From Myxococcales bacterium (lineage in GTDB: Bacteria; Myxococcota; Polyangia; Polyangiales; Polyangiaceae): 64,000 nt of DNA. The notes under the pieces were generated by a model. It was given only the letters and a program-made list of their open reading frames with translations. It had not been told where the DNA came from and did no database searches. Position 1 is the stretch's first letter, and every line of letters starts with the position of its first letter. Location: positions 4,403-68,402 of the forward strand of contig PLXW01000007.1 of the NCBI GenBank assembly GCA_003151595.1, written 5' to 3'. Of the stretch, positions 20,898 through 29,952 are shown piece by piece. Position numbers and translations under genes: made by a program.

Positions 20898-21713
20898 GTG
20901 GCTCTGCCTCGTCCCCTCGCCTCGCCGGCGTCGCAGTCGCGACTGCGAGCCTCGATCGCGCTCGGCGCGGCGCTGGCCACGCGCGGCGTGCTGGTGAAGC
21001 TGGCCGTGGCGCTGGGCGCGTTGGTCACGGTGATCGGCGTCGCGGTGGCGCTCGTGCACCGCGGTTCGGCGACGACGATCGCGGAGATCCCGGCGGCAGC
21101 ATCGAGCGCTCTCGCCTGGGGAGCTGGGGTCCCCGTGGCCTTTGCCGCGTCGATTCACGCCTTCCGGAACGATCGCGCCCGCGGAATCCGCGCGCTCCTT
21201 CATGCGCGAGGCGCGCGCCCGGCCGACTACGCGAACGGGCGTGTCCTCGGGCTCGCGCTCCTCGTGTTCGCCGTCGTCGGCGGCGGGACGCTGGTGAGCG
21301 GCGGCGCCGGGATGCTGGCGGCGTCGACCGTCGGCGCGTCGGGACGCACGATGCACGGGATCCTGGCGTCGCTCGTCTTCGCGCTCGCGTTCGCGGGGGT
21401 GATGGCGCCGCTCGCGCTGGCGGCGATCGGCGGGCGATCGCGCGCGGGGGGGTACGTCGGGTTGCTCGTGCTCCTGGTGTTGCCGGAGATGCTCGAGCGA
21501 TGGACCTCCGCGCTCGTCCCTTCGGAGTGGACCGACTTGCTGAGCGTGCCGTCGGCGCTGGCCGCGTTGCGATCGTCGCTGGCGTCGCAGGAGATCGACG
21601 CGGCGAGGTTCGCGCGCGCGGCATGCGTGGTCGTGGCCTTCGCCGCGTTGTGCTTCGCGCTGGCGCGCGCCGAGATCGCACGCGTCGACGCCGAGGACGA
21701 GGAGCCGGCGTGA
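20898..21713 (+). CDS. ABC-2-like membrane permease, first subunit
   Basis: 271 aa from GTG at 20898. About six hydrophobic segments with little charge between them, and a cytoplasmic stretch RNDRARGIRALLHARGARPADY, the pattern of ABC-2 permeases where the loop after TM2 contacts the ATPase. No signal peptide. It overlaps the next gene by GTGA and is followed by a motif-poor ATPase-like protein and a second permease. The family assignment rests on topology and context. Substrate unknown; the glycosyltransferase at the end of the operon hints at glycolipid export (inference). Confidence 0.6.
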   Translation: MALPRPLASPASQSRLRASIALGAALATRGVLVKLAVALGALVTVIGVAVALVHRGSATTIAEIPAAASSALAWGAGVPVAFAASIHAFRNDRARGIRALLHARGARPADYANGRVLGLALLVFAVVGGGTLVSGGAGMLAASTVGASGRTMHGILASLVFALAFAGVMAPLALAAIGGRSRAGGYVGLLVLLVLPEMLERWTSALVPSEWTDLLSVPSALAALRSSLASQEIDAARFARAACVVVAFAALCFALARAEIARVDAEDEEPA

Positions 21714-22657
21714 TCGATCTCCAGGCGGCGCACACGCGCACGACACCAGTGACCATCGCTCCTTTGACCGTGCGCCTTGCGGCCGGGACGCACGCCCTCG
21801 TAGGCGGAGCGATCGACGGCGTGTCGCTGGTGCTCGCGATCTGCGCGGGGCGTCTCCCGCTGCGAAGCGGAGCGCGGCGCGTGCTCGATGCGCGAGGAGA
21901 CGACCCGCGCGTGCGCGCCTCGATCGCGTACGTGCCACTCGACGCCGCGCTCCCAGAGCCGATGCGCGTCGACGACGTGCTCCGCATGGCGGCCTCGATC
22001 CGGGGCGAGAAGGCGCGCGACGCGAAGGCACGCCTGGACGCGCTGGGAGTCGGCGCGCTGGCGACGCGCGCCGTGCGATCGCTCTCGCATGAAGAGAAGC
22101 GCGCGGTCGCGCTGGCCGAAGCGCTCACATCGGAGGCGCGCGTGATCCTGGTGGCCGAGCCGCTCGCGTCCATCGATCCGCGCGCGGCGGCGATGGCGAG
22201 CGAGGCGCTTCGTGCGCGTGCGGCGGCCGGCGCGTGCGTCGTCGTCGCCACCGGATCGATCCGAGACGCGCGCGCGATCGCCGACGACGTGCTGACCTTC
22301 GACCGCGGCGTCCTCGTACGCCGCGCTCCGGCGACGGATCCGCTGGTCCTCGCGGGCCCACGCGGCGCCGCGGTGCGCGTCGTCGCCTCCGACACGAAGC
22401 GGCTCGCCGCGGCGCTCGCGGGCGAAGCGGCCGTGCGCGACGTCTCCTTCGAGGGGGACGTGCTGGTCGTTCGCGGCGCCGACGCCGTGGCCATCGCCGC
22501 CGCGCTGGCGCGTGCCGCCGCCCGCTCGGACGCGACGATCGAGTCGCTCGTCCCCGATCTCCTCCACGACGACGAGCTCCGCGCCGCCATCGCGGGCGAC
22601 GCCGCCGGCGCGTACCGCGCGGCCTTCGAGCGCGCGCAGATCGAGCGCACCGCATGA
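21710..22657 (+). CDS. Degenerate ABC-type ATPase homolog
   Basis: 315 aa from the GTG at 21710 (GTGA overlap). The overall ABC layout is readable: a beta start, a P-loop position, a helical region, a signature position, Walker B and D-loop (RVILVAEPLASIDPRA). Yet each catalytic motif is damaged: HALVGGAIDGVSLVLAI replaces GPNGAGKST, no Q-loop Gln in IAYVPLDAALPEP, SLSHEEKRAVALAEAL instead of LSGGQ, and VVATGSIRDA where the H-loop His should be. The C-terminal 100 residues resemble the extra domain of ABC-2 type exporters' ATPases. It probably cannot hydrolyse ATP by itself. Read-through codon use is normal for the genome, so it does not look like a decaying pseudogene. Confidence 0.6.
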   Translation: MIDLQAAHTRTTPVTIAPLTVRLAAGTHALVGGAIDGVSLVLAICAGRLPLRSGARRVLDARGDDPRVRASIAYVPLDAALPEPMRVDDVLRMAASIRGEKARDAKARLDALGVGALATRAVRSLSHEEKRAVALAEALTSEARVILVAEPLASIDPRAAAMASEALRARAAAGACVVVATGSIRDARAIADDVLTFDRGVLVRRAPATDPLVLAGPRGAAVRVVASDTKRLAAALAGEAAVRDVSFEGDVLVVRGADAVAIAAALARAAARSDATIESLVPDLLHDDELRAAIAGDAAGAYRAAFERAQIERTA

Positions 22658-23337
22658 ACGCGCTCCTCGAGCTCCCCTTCGCGCGCCTCACGCGCACGCC
22701 GCGCGCCTGGATCCCGGTCACGGCGTGGTCGCTCTTCGCGTTCGGCGCCGCGCTCCTTCTTCATCGCGCGAGCCCGGACTCCAGCGTAGGCGACGCCGTG
22801 CAGTCGGTCTTCGGCACGATCGCGCTGCCGCTCCTGGCCTACGCCGTCGTCGGCGCCGTGCTGGGCGGCGACAGCCTCACGGGCGGCGCACGATCGCTCG
22901 TCGCGTTCGGCGCGTCCCCTACGCGCGCATCGCTCGCCGAGATCGTCGTCGCTGCCGTCGCCACCGCGCTGCTCGGATCAATCGTCGGCGTCCTCGTGGT
23001 CGCGCTCGCGCACGGTCCGAGCGATCCTCCGCTCGCCCGCGACGCGCTCGCCACCGCCTGGATCGCGGCGCTCGGCGGCGCGGCCTACGCCTCGCTCTTC
23101 GCCCTCGGCGCGTCGTTCGGAAAGCGCGGCGGCGGGCGCGCGTGGTTCCTCGTGCTCGACTGGCTCTTCGGCTCGAGCGACGGCGTCGCCGGCTTCGCGA
23201 CTCCGCGCGCGCATGTCCGCAGCTTGCTCGGAGGAGACGCGGTCGCCTCGTGCTCGAACGCAGCGAGCATCGCCATCCTCGTGCTGTTGATCGTGCTGTT
23301 CGCCGGCGCGGCGGTGGCGAGGACGCGACGCGCGTGA
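22654..23337 (+). CDS. ABC-2-like membrane permease, second subunit
   Basis: 227 aa from the ATG at 22654, overlapping the preceding stop as ATGA. Five to six hydrophobic helices, with an N-terminal amphipathic start (MNALLELPFARLTRTPRAW) and a positively charged loop SFGKRGGGRAW. The N-terminus and topology fit an ABC-2 permease partner of the protein at 20898. It overlaps the following glycosyltransferase start by GTGA, so four genes are coupled. No characterised family is recognised beyond this. Confidence 0.55.
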   Translation: MNALLELPFARLTRTPRAWIPVTAWSLFAFGAALLLHRASPDSSVGDAVQSVFGTIALPLLAYAVVGAVLGGDSLTGGARSLVAFGASPTRASLAEIVVAAVATALLGSIVGVLVVALAHGPSDPPLARDALATAWIAALGGAAYASLFALGASFGKRGGGRAWFLVLDWLFGSSDGVAGFATPRAHVRSLLGGDAVASCSNAASIAILVLLIVLFAGAAVARTRRA

Positions 23338-24938
23338 TCCCTTCCGACGGTCGCCCTCCGCGCCGCCCGCTCACTCTCGGCACGCTCGCGTTCGCGCTCG
23401 TCGTCGCCTGCGTGTGCGTGATCGCGCTCCAGCATTGGTACGCGCAACGGGTCGTCATCGACGACGCTTACATCTCGTTTCGCTACGCGCGAAACCTGCT
23501 CCGTGGCGCGGGGCTCGTCTACAACCCGGGCGAACGGGTCGAGGGGTACACGAACTTCCTGTGGGTCCTCTTCTCGTGCGTGCCCATCGCGCTCCACCTC
23601 GATCCGTTCGTCACGATGCGCTTCGTGGGCCTGCTCGCGTACGTCGCGTGGATCGCGCTCGCATCGACCGGACTTCTCGCCACGCGCGCCCGCAAGACGC
23701 CCGCCTGGCTCCTCGCCATCGCCGCGCTTCCGGTCTTGGCCCTCCCCGATGGTCTCGCGTCGTTCGCCGGCTCGGGGATGGAGACACACTTCGTCGGGCT
23801 ATGCCTGCTCGCCTTCGGTCTCACGCAGCACGTCTGGCGCCCGCAAACGCGCAACCGGCAGCTCGCGGTCGCCGCCCTCCCGCTCGCGGCGTGTCTGACT
23901 CGGCTCGATGCGAGCCTCTTCGTGGCGGCGTCAGGCGCCGTCGTGATCGTCGAGGCGCTCGCCGCCTGGACCACGCTGCGCGCGCTCGCGCGTGATCTCG
24001 CGCTTCGCTACGGCGTGACGGCCGTTGGGCTCGCCGCGTGGCTCGCGTGGAAGGTCCGCTACTACGGCGCGTGGCTGCCGAACACGTACTTCGCGAAGTC
24101 GGGCGACGCGCGGCACTGGGACGTCGGGTACGCCTACCTGCACGCGTTCCTCGACGGCTCGCCGTACGTCATCGCTCTCGTCCCGTTCGTCCTCCTCTCG
24201 GCGTCGTCGCTGGCCGATCGCGGCGCGCGATCGTTCGGTCGCTTCGCGGTGCTCGGGCTCACCGCCTACACGATCTACGTGGCCAAGGTCGGCGGCGACT
24301 TCATGCACTACCGCTTCATGTTCGAGGTGCTCCCGGTCTTCGCCTGGAGCGCGTTCGCCGGCCTCTCGGTCGTGGCGGCGCGATCGTTCCCCACCGCGCT
24401 CGCGAGCGCGTTCTGCGCGAGCTGGCTCGCGCTCCATCCGCCTGTGATGGAGGGAGTGTTCCATCAAGAGACGATGCAGGAGATGAACGACTGCTGCGGC
24501 CCGCCGTTCGTCGACCTCGGCAAGCGCCTGGGGCGAGTCCTCCCGAGCGACGTGGTGCTGGCGACGACGGCCGCGGGATCGATCCCGTACTTCGCCGACG
24601 CGACGACGATCGATCAGATCGGCCTCACCGACGCGTACGTGGCGCACGGCGCCGAGGTCGGAGCGTTTCGGCGCGGCCACGTGAAGCGCGCCCCCGAGTC
24701 CTACCTTGCAGCGCGCGGCGTGAACCTCGTCATCGGCCACCCCCTCACGTGCGCATGCGACAAGCCGTGCCCCGAAATCGGGAGAGCGAACGTCTTCGTC
24801 CGCACAGGTACGCAGTGCGTAAGGACGCTCTACCTGACGCAGACGCCGCGACTGACCGAGTACTTCTGCGCGCACCCCGACGACTTTCTCGTTACGGGTG
24901 TGACCTGCCCCGCGCCCGCGCTGACGAAGGCCGAATAG
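23334..24938 (+). CDS. GT-C membrane glycosyltransferase (AftB/GT39-like)
   Basis: 534 aa from the GTG at 23334. After the first helix comes VVIDDAYISFRYARNLLRG, then GLVYNPGERVEGYTNFLWVL, the pattern of GT-C transferases such as mycobacterial AftB, in which the early Asp pair is catalytic. About ten hydrophobic helices follow, with AKVGGDFMHYRFMFEVLPVF in the later part. The C-terminal soluble domain (about 400-534) has eight or more cysteines (CCGPPF, TCACDKPCPE), so it is probably periplasmic and disulfide-bonded. It should transfer a sugar from a polyprenyl-phosphate donor outside the membrane. Last gene of the pseudo-ABC operon. Confidence 0.78.
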   Translation: MIPSDGRPPRRPLTLGTLAFALVVACVCVIALQHWYAQRVVIDDAYISFRYARNLLRGAGLVYNPGERVEGYTNFLWVLFSCVPIALHLDPFVTMRFVGLLAYVAWIALASTGLLATRARKTPAWLLAIAALPVLALPDGLASFAGSGMETHFVGLCLLAFGLTQHVWRPQTRNRQLAVAALPLAACLTRLDASLFVAASGAVVIVEALAAWTTLRALARDLALRYGVTAVGLAAWLAWKVRYYGAWLPNTYFAKSGDARHWDVGYAYLHAFLDGSPYVIALVPFVLLSASSLADRGARSFGRFAVLGLTAYTIYVAKVGGDFMHYRFMFEVLPVFAWSAFAGLSVVAARSFPTALASAFCASWLALHPPVMEGVFHQETMQEMNDCCGPPFVDLGKRLGRVLPSDVVLATTAAGSIPYFADATTIDQIGLTDAYVAHGAEVGAFRRGHVKRAPESYLAARGVNLVIGHPLTCACDKPCPEIGRANVFVRTGTQCVRTLYLTQTPRLTEYFCAHPDDFLVTGVTCPAPALTKAE

Positions 24939-25406
24939 TCCTCTTCGCGTGAGAGATGAACGCCGGTCCGCGTTCCCAAGCAGCGCTTGGTCGCGACCCC
25001 GACCCCCGGCATCGCCGCCGAAGTCGGCGCTTCGCCATCGATAACGACGCCGTCCAAGAACGTCCGAAGCGCGAGTCGAGCCGCAGACTTCGCGCTAGCG
25101 ACGTCACTCCAGCGTGGCGCCGCTGTTCTGCCCCCCACCTCAGGGGAACGGTGAGTGGGGATGCGGCGAGCGAGGCGAGTGTCCTTCCAATCGCAATGAG
25201 CATGACGGGCAGTAGTTGCCAATTGAGCGACAACTGGTTCTGCGGCGCGGCGAGCGCAGCGAGGACCTGACGATGAGCGAGTCCACGGTGACTTCACTCA
25301 CGAAGAAACGATCGGTAGCACGCGTGACGTTGTTCTCAGGGTCGGGAGCCTCCGGTGCGTCCGGGCTGACCTCGGCGTGATGAGTCGGTCCAAGGGAGGT
25401 TGTTCG
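24939..25406 (+). other. Gene-poor stretch, no supported gene
   Basis: About 470 bases with lower GC than the flanks and open frames on both strands, the longest about 155 aa on the minus strand. None has a ribosome site with a convincing protein, and codon positions do not show the strong third-position GC bias of neighbouring genes. It may contain the promoter of the lipoprotein at 25407; I could not pick out convincing -35/-10 boxes. Confidence 0.5.
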
Positions 25407-26289
25407 ATGAAGATTGCGCGAATCGTGGCCTGCGGAAGTGTCGTCGCGGGGGGTCATCGCCTGCTCGGGAGCGGAGCCGAATGCGTCCCCTGAGGACGGC
25501 GCGATCAATTCTCCGCTCGGCAGCGACGGCGCTTCGCCCAGCGACGGCGCTCTCAGCGCGCCCGCGGCTATCGCACCGACGAGCGCACTCCTCTACTTCG
25601 ACGGTGACGTCGACGTCGCGCACGGCACGATGAGGATCGCCACTCGCACGCCGTCGGGCGAGCGGAAGGAGCAGGTGACCCTCCCCCCCGGAACCGGCCC
25701 GGGAGAGGTCTACTTCCACACCTGCTCGGTCTCCGCCTACAACTTCGTCGGCGCAGGCGGCGATTTCACGGCCCTCGTGCAGGCCGTGAACAACATGGTG
25801 CTGGGTCCCGTTCCCGACCTCACCATCAAGATGAACGTCATCAGCGACACCGGCACGACGTTCTCGACGAGCCCCACGGCGGGAGGCCTCTACGGCAACG
25901 TTCCCAATATGGGCGACACCACGTGCACGCCCAATACGCTGACGTGGATGTTCACGCAGGTGACGACGACGAGCTTTACCTTCAGCGGCGAGGCCGACGG
26001 TACCCCGCCGACGGGCGCCTGCGCGGCGGCGACCGAGAATGGCAACTGCACCGTCGGCGCCACGAACAACGGCAGCACCGCTGGGTCGTGCGCCAGCGGC
26101 TTCGGCGTCGGGAGCTGCTCGTACTCGTGCACCAACGGGGTGTGGACCAAGGTCACCGACACCTGCGCCACGGCTCCCTGCACGGCCGCGACCGAGAATG
26201 GCAACTGCAACGTGAGCGCCACGAACAGCGGCGGCGCCTCTGGGTCGTGCGCCCCCGGCTTCGGCGCGGAGCTCGCCGCTCTTCTGTGA
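25407..26289 (+). pseudogene. Lipoprotein gene with a frameshift in a G6 run
   Basis: An excellent ribosome site (AAGGGAGGT, 25392-25400) lies 6 bases before an ATG at 25407. That frame gives the start of a signal peptide, MKIARIVACGSVVAGG, then leaves frame at six consecutive G (25448-25453). Removing one G joins it to the frame that continues as VIACSGAEPNAS, a good lipobox, and onward to 26289. The protein then has a beta-rich domain (DVAHGTMRIATRTP to SFTFSGEADG) and two cysteine-rich repeats (AATENGNC, GSCASGFGVGSC) of about 50 residues, the second cut short. Either a sequencing error, a true null, or slippage-controlled expression. Function unknown. Confidence 0.65.
25448..25453 (+). 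repeat. G6 homopolymer at the frameshift point
   Basis: Six G in a row exactly where the signal peptide frame and the lipobox frame must join. One base fewer restores a full-length lipoprotein. Confidence 0.85.
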
Positions 26290-26368
26290 GCCGCTGCTGC
26301 GGATCATTTCGCCGTGAGACGGTTCGCTCCTGTAGGCGGTGACCACCCGTCGTCCGCGTGCCACGGCG

Positions 26369-27823
26369 TTACCTCTCGGGAACGCTCGTTACGACCCGCA
26401 GCACGGGACGCTCCGCGGGCCTCTCTTTCGCGACACCCGCGGGCGCGAGTGGGAGCTCGAACCAGAAGACGCACCCCCGGCCGGGGAACGAGTGAACGCC
26501 GACGCGTCCGCCATGAGCCTCGACGAAGCGGCGCACGGTGGAGAGCCCGAGGCCGAGCCCCGGCTGGACGTTCTCCGAAGCGCGAACATAGGGCTCGAAG
26601 ACGTGCGCCTCGAGATCCGGAGCGAGACCGGGCCCGGTGTCCTCCACCTCCACACGCGCACGCTGGTCACTGTGCGAGACGCGAATCGTGATGCGCCTCT
26701 CACCCCGCTCGCCCATGTATTTCACGGCGTTTCGAACGAGGTTCGCGAGGATGCTCGCGAGGACCCCCGCCGCGCACGCGACGACTAGGTCTTCGAACGG
26801 CTCGACGACGATTTCGGCGCGTGCGGTCTCGTCGCTCCGGGCTTCGTCGAGGACGCCGTCGATCGCTTCGCGCACGTCCGCGCGAGCCGCCGACGGCGGA
26901 GTGCTCCCGGCACGAGCGAAGTCGAGGATGCCATCGACGAGCCGTTGCGAGCGCTTCAAGCAAGCGTTCGCCCGGGCGAGCGGGTCGGTGATCGCGTCGC
27001 CTCGCTCGGCGTTCCTTTTCACCGACGACAGCGTGAAGGCGAGCGCGGACAGCGGACTGAGCAAGTCGTGCGCGACCCGCTTGGCGAACAGCTCGAGCTC
27101 GTTGGCTCGCCCCTCCAGCATCTCTTCGTATGCCCGCTCGACCGCCCACCGGCGTCGAAGCGCGATTACGGCGACGACCGCCGTGGCGATGGAAAACGCG
27201 AGGCACGCGGAGTCGAGGAGGAGCGCGAGCCGGATCGTCCGCTGGCGCACGCCGGCGATCCGCGTCGTCTCGGCGTGGAGCTGGGACGCGTTCAGCGCGG
27301 TGAGCTCCCGCAGCGCGTGATCGGCGTCCTCGACGCCGATGCGCACGCGCTGGTCGGCGAAGATGCGCGCCTGCACCTGGTCTGCCGGAGCGAGCTGGTA
27401 CAGCTCGGAGAGCGCGCGGTCGAGGCCGTCGAGCGCGCGTTCAATGCGGTCGTACAGCTGGCGCTCGCCAGGGTGCAGCGGCGCCGCGAGGTAGAGCATG
27501 AGCTCGCGGTCGAGATCGTGTCGTGCGTCCGCCACGCGAGCACGCGCGCTCTCTCGCTCCAACGGCGGCTCCTCGACGTATCGATCTGATTCGATCTCGA
27601 GGCGGCCCAGCGCCGCCGACGCCGCCGTGAGGTGCTCGACACTGGGCAGGGAGTTCGTCTCGATGTTGACGACCTCGTTATCGATCGCCGACGCCTGCAT
27701 CTCGCCGTAGATCGCCGATGCGATGAAGCCGACGACGACGAGCACGAACAGCCCGAGGAGGCCGACGATCGAGCGCCGGCCAAAGGAGCCGGCCCGAGCT
27801 TTCGCGCGCGCTACAGAAGGCAT
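26369..27823 (-). CDS. Membrane sensor histidine kinase
   Basis: 484 aa from the ATG at 27823 (ribosome site GAGGGAGA just upstream; an in-frame start at 27862 is less likely). TM1 at about 18-40, an extracytoplasmic helical sensor of about 150 residues with no named family, TM2 at about 196-222, then HisKA with the phospho-acceptor in KRVAHDLLSPLSALAF, N-box NLVRNAVKYMG, G1 DTGPGLAP and G2 GLGLGLSTV. All catalytic boxes are intact. It lies immediately downstream of a response-regulator-like gene on the same strand, so the pair should work together. The lipoprotein at 25407 converges on it. Confidence 0.93.
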   Translation of the reverse strand: MPSVARAKARAGSFGRRSIVGLLGLFVLVVVGFIASAIYGEMQASAIDNEVVNIETNSLPSVEHLTAASAALGRLEIESDRYVEEPPLERESARARVADARHDLDRELMLYLAAPLHPGERQLYDRIERALDGLDRALSELYQLAPADQVQARIFADQRVRIGVEDADHALRELTALNASQLHAETTRIAGVRQRTIRLALLLDSACLAFSIATAVVAVIALRRRWAVERAYEEMLEGRANELELFAKRVAHDLLSPLSALAFTLSSVKRNAERGDAITDPLARANACLKRSQRLVDGILDFARAGSTPPSAARADVREAIDGVLDEARSDETARAEIVVEPFEDLVVACAAGVLASILANLVRNAVKYMGERGERRITIRVSHSDQRARVEVEDTGPGLAPDLEAHVFEPYVRASENVQPGLGLGLSTVRRFVEAHGGRVGVHSFPGRGCVFWFELPLAPAGVAKERPAERPVLRVVTSVPER

Positions 27824-27883
27824 TCGTCTCCCTCGAAACAGTGCAAAGCTGCGGCCAACCACGGCGCGGGGGCGTCGGGTGTC

Positions 27884-29071
27884 TCAAGCCCCAGTATCCG
27901 CATCCTCGGCGTCGTCGACGCAAGTCATGCGCGGAGGCAGGTGCTTGGCTTCGATCGCGGCGGCATCGGCCGCGAAGAGCGCGCACTCGAGCGCCCACCT
28001 CAGCTCGCCCACATTACCGGCAAATGGGTACTTCGCGAGCGCCGCGATCGCGCTCGGTTCGATCGACGACGGCTTGGCCCAGCTCGGCGACAGGATTGCG
28101 AGGATCTCGGCCACGAGCGGCAGGAGATCCCCTTCGCGCTCGCGAAGCGGCGGGACGCGCGCGACGACGCCAGCCACGCGAAAGTACAGCGGTTCGAGGA
28201 ACTCTCCGGCCCGCACGAGCTCGACCAAGTCGCGCTGTGTCGTCGCCACCACGCGGACTCCGTGCGGCTGCCAGTCTTGGTCACGATGCGGCGCCGTCGC
28301 CGATTCTCCGAGGACCCGCAACAACGCCGACTGCGCGCTCGGCTTCAGCGCATCGATGCCGTCCAACACCAGCGTGCCCGCAGCGGCCGCGCGAAACCAC
28401 TCGTCGCGCTGCGCTGGATCGGCCCCGAGGTGCCGCAGCTCCGATTCCAACATGAGATCCGGCAGCGTCGGGCACGAGAGGACGACGAAAGGCCCGTCCC
28501 GTCGCGGACTCTCCGCGTGAAGCACGCGAGCGACCGACTTCTTCCCCGTTCCGCGTTCACCGAGGAGCAGCACTGGAACGTCGCTCTGCGCGAACGCCTT
28601 GATGCGCTCGAGCAGGATGCGCATCGGGCGCGACTCTGCGACGACGTGCGCGCCCAACCTCTTGTCGACCCACTGCACGCGCGCGATCTCCAGGCTCTTT
28701 CGAAGGGCGCGCCGCTCGGCGATGGGGCGAACGATTCGCTCGACGAGCTCGTCGGGATCGAAGGGCTTGGTCACGTAGTCGACCGCCCCGCCGCGGATCA
28801 CATCGACGACGTCTTCGACGCTCGCGTAGCTCGTCATCACGACGACCGATGTCGCGGGCGAGATGTGTCGCAAGCGGCGTACGAGCGTCAGCCCATCGAC
28901 GTTCGGCAAATGCACGTCGCAGATGACGAGGTCGTACGTCTTCGAGCCGATCAACGCCGCGGCCCGGGCGCCGTCGTTGGCCTGAGTGACCCGGTGTCCA
29001 GCGTCCTCGAGTGACGACGCGATGGATTCGCGCACATCGTCTTCGTCTTCCACCAGGAGCATGTCGAGCAT
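27884..29071 (-). CDS. NtrC-like response regulator without GAFTGA or DNA-binding domain
   Basis: 395 aa. The receiver is intact (VEDEDD, phospho-Asp52 in CDVHLPN, TS at 80-81, Lys102 in YVTKPFD). An AAA domain follows with Walker A GERGTGKK (171-178), but the region that should hold GAFTGA reads SELRHLGADPAQRDEWF, and Walker B is TLVLDGIDAL, with Gly for the catalytic Glu. PPLREREGDLLPL and the lid NVGELRWALECALF are kept. The protein stops after the lid (PPRMTCVDDAEDADTGA), so no Fis-type HTH. It therefore probably cannot activate sigma-54 polymerase. Partner of the histidine kinase 60 bases downstream. Start could also be Met4 at 29062. Confidence 0.85.
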   Translation of the reverse strand: MLDMLLVEDEDDVRESIASSLEDAGHRVTQANDGARAAALIGSKTYDLVICDVHLPNVDGLTLVRRLRHISPATSVVVMTSYASVEDVVDVIRGGAVDYVTKPFDPDELVERIVRPIAERRALRKSLEIARVQWVDKRLGAHVVAESRPMRILLERIKAFAQSDVPVLLLGERGTGKKSVARVLHAESPRRDGPFVVLSCPTLPDLMLESELRHLGADPAQRDEWFRAAAAGTLVLDGIDALKPSAQSALLRVLGESATAPHRDQDWQPHGVRVVATTQRDLVELVRAGEFLEPLYFRVAGVVARVPPLREREGDLLPLVAEILAILSPSWAKPSSIEPSAIAALAKYPFAGNVGELRWALECALFAADAAAIEAKHLPPRMTCVDDAEDADTGA

Positions 29072-29138
29072 GGGGCGACCTCGCGTTGCAGAGAGGGTTC
29101 GCCCGAAGCTCTTGCAAGCACGCGGCCGCGGACGCGAC

Positions 29139-29629
29139 TCAGGTCGCCGAATCGTCGAAGTCCGAGTCGGAGATCTGGTGCGCGCGCAGCTTCTCCCAGA
29201 GATTCTTGCGCGAGATGCCGAGGAGCTCGGCGGCGCGCGTGCGCTTCCCTTCGGCGATAGCGAGCGCTTTCAGGATGTGTGCCCGCTCGGCCTGCTTCAC
29301 GACGAGAGCGAGCGGCGCGAGGGCGCGTTCTTCGGGCGTCGTCGACGACGCGACGTTCACGATGTCGTCCGGCAGGTGCTCGCGCAGGATGGTGCCGCCG
29401 CGCGAGAGAACCACGGCGTGCTTCACCGCATGCTCGAGCTCGCGGACGTTGCCAGGGAACGGATAGATCGACAGCGCCTGCCACGCTTCGACGGCGATCT
29501 CCGGAGTGGGCGTGCCCGGCGCGAGGAAGCGCGTTAGGAAGTGCTGGAGGAGCAACGGCAGATCGCCGGGGCGCTCGCGCAGGGGCGGCAGGTGAACGCC
29601 GACGACGTTGAGGCGGTAGTAGAGGTCCT
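29139..29629 (-). pseudogene. 3' stub of an NtrC-family regulator
   Basis: Coding matches a normal NtrC protein only from EDLYYRLNVVGVHLPPLRERPGDLPLLL through the lid (YPFPGNVRELEHAVKHAVVL) to an intact Fis-type helix-turn-helix (RTRAAELLGISRKNLWEKL). Receiver, Walker A and GAFTGA are missing. Homology stops exactly where a 123-bp repeated element begins (29630), so the gene was cut by that insertion or rearrangement. The open frame continues through the repeat to 29747, adding about 38 unrelated residues, so a truncated fusion could still be made. It was probably the activator partner of the downstream regulator and kinase. Confidence 0.8.
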
Positions 29630-29752
29630 CGGGTGTAGGAAATCGTTGCGGCCCCGCGCGACCAAGAGGCAGCCCGCCGTCGCCGGAATCGACATAACGC
29701 TCAAAGTGCGCGGATTTCGTTCTGCTCGTGCTGGAGTGCCGACCCAAGGTGA
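29630..29752 (+). repeat. 123-bp direct repeat, copy 1
   Basis: Identical to 33443-33565 except for two substitutions (about 29687 and 29729), same orientation, offset 3813. Starts CGGGTGTAGGAAATCG and ends GACCCAAGGTGA. No inverted terminal repeats seen. It abuts the cut NtrC gene on its left side. It may be an end of a mobile element (see copy 2). Confidence 0.9.
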
Positions 29753-29860
29753 GCGTCGCGTCTCGAGCCCCCGGGCGCCGCCACGATTTTCCGCCCCTCG
29801 GCGAGGAGCGGCACTCGCAGGCGCACGCGCAGGGCCGATTCGACGGCCGTGAAGGCCGAT

Positions 29861-29923
29861 TCGGACCTTCTCATCGACGACTCGGACTTTCTCATCAACG
29901 AGTCGGACTTTCTCCTCGACGAC
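29861..29923 (+). repeat. 21-bp tandem repeat, three copies
   Basis: Units at 29861-29881, 29882-29902 and 29903-29923, consensus TCGGACTTTCTCATCGACGA plus one base, differing at two to four positions. In one plus-strand frame they encode a seven-residue repeat of the type DSDFLID ending at a TAG, but no start or ribosome site supports translation. Confidence 0.85.
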
Positions 29924-29952
29924 TAGGACGAGGGACCTGAACGATCAGGTGT

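Noticed and set aside
24892..25297. Overlapping minus-strand open frames in the 24939-25406 gap
   Set aside because: Neither shows a ribosome site, a signal or a recognised fold, and codon bias is weak.
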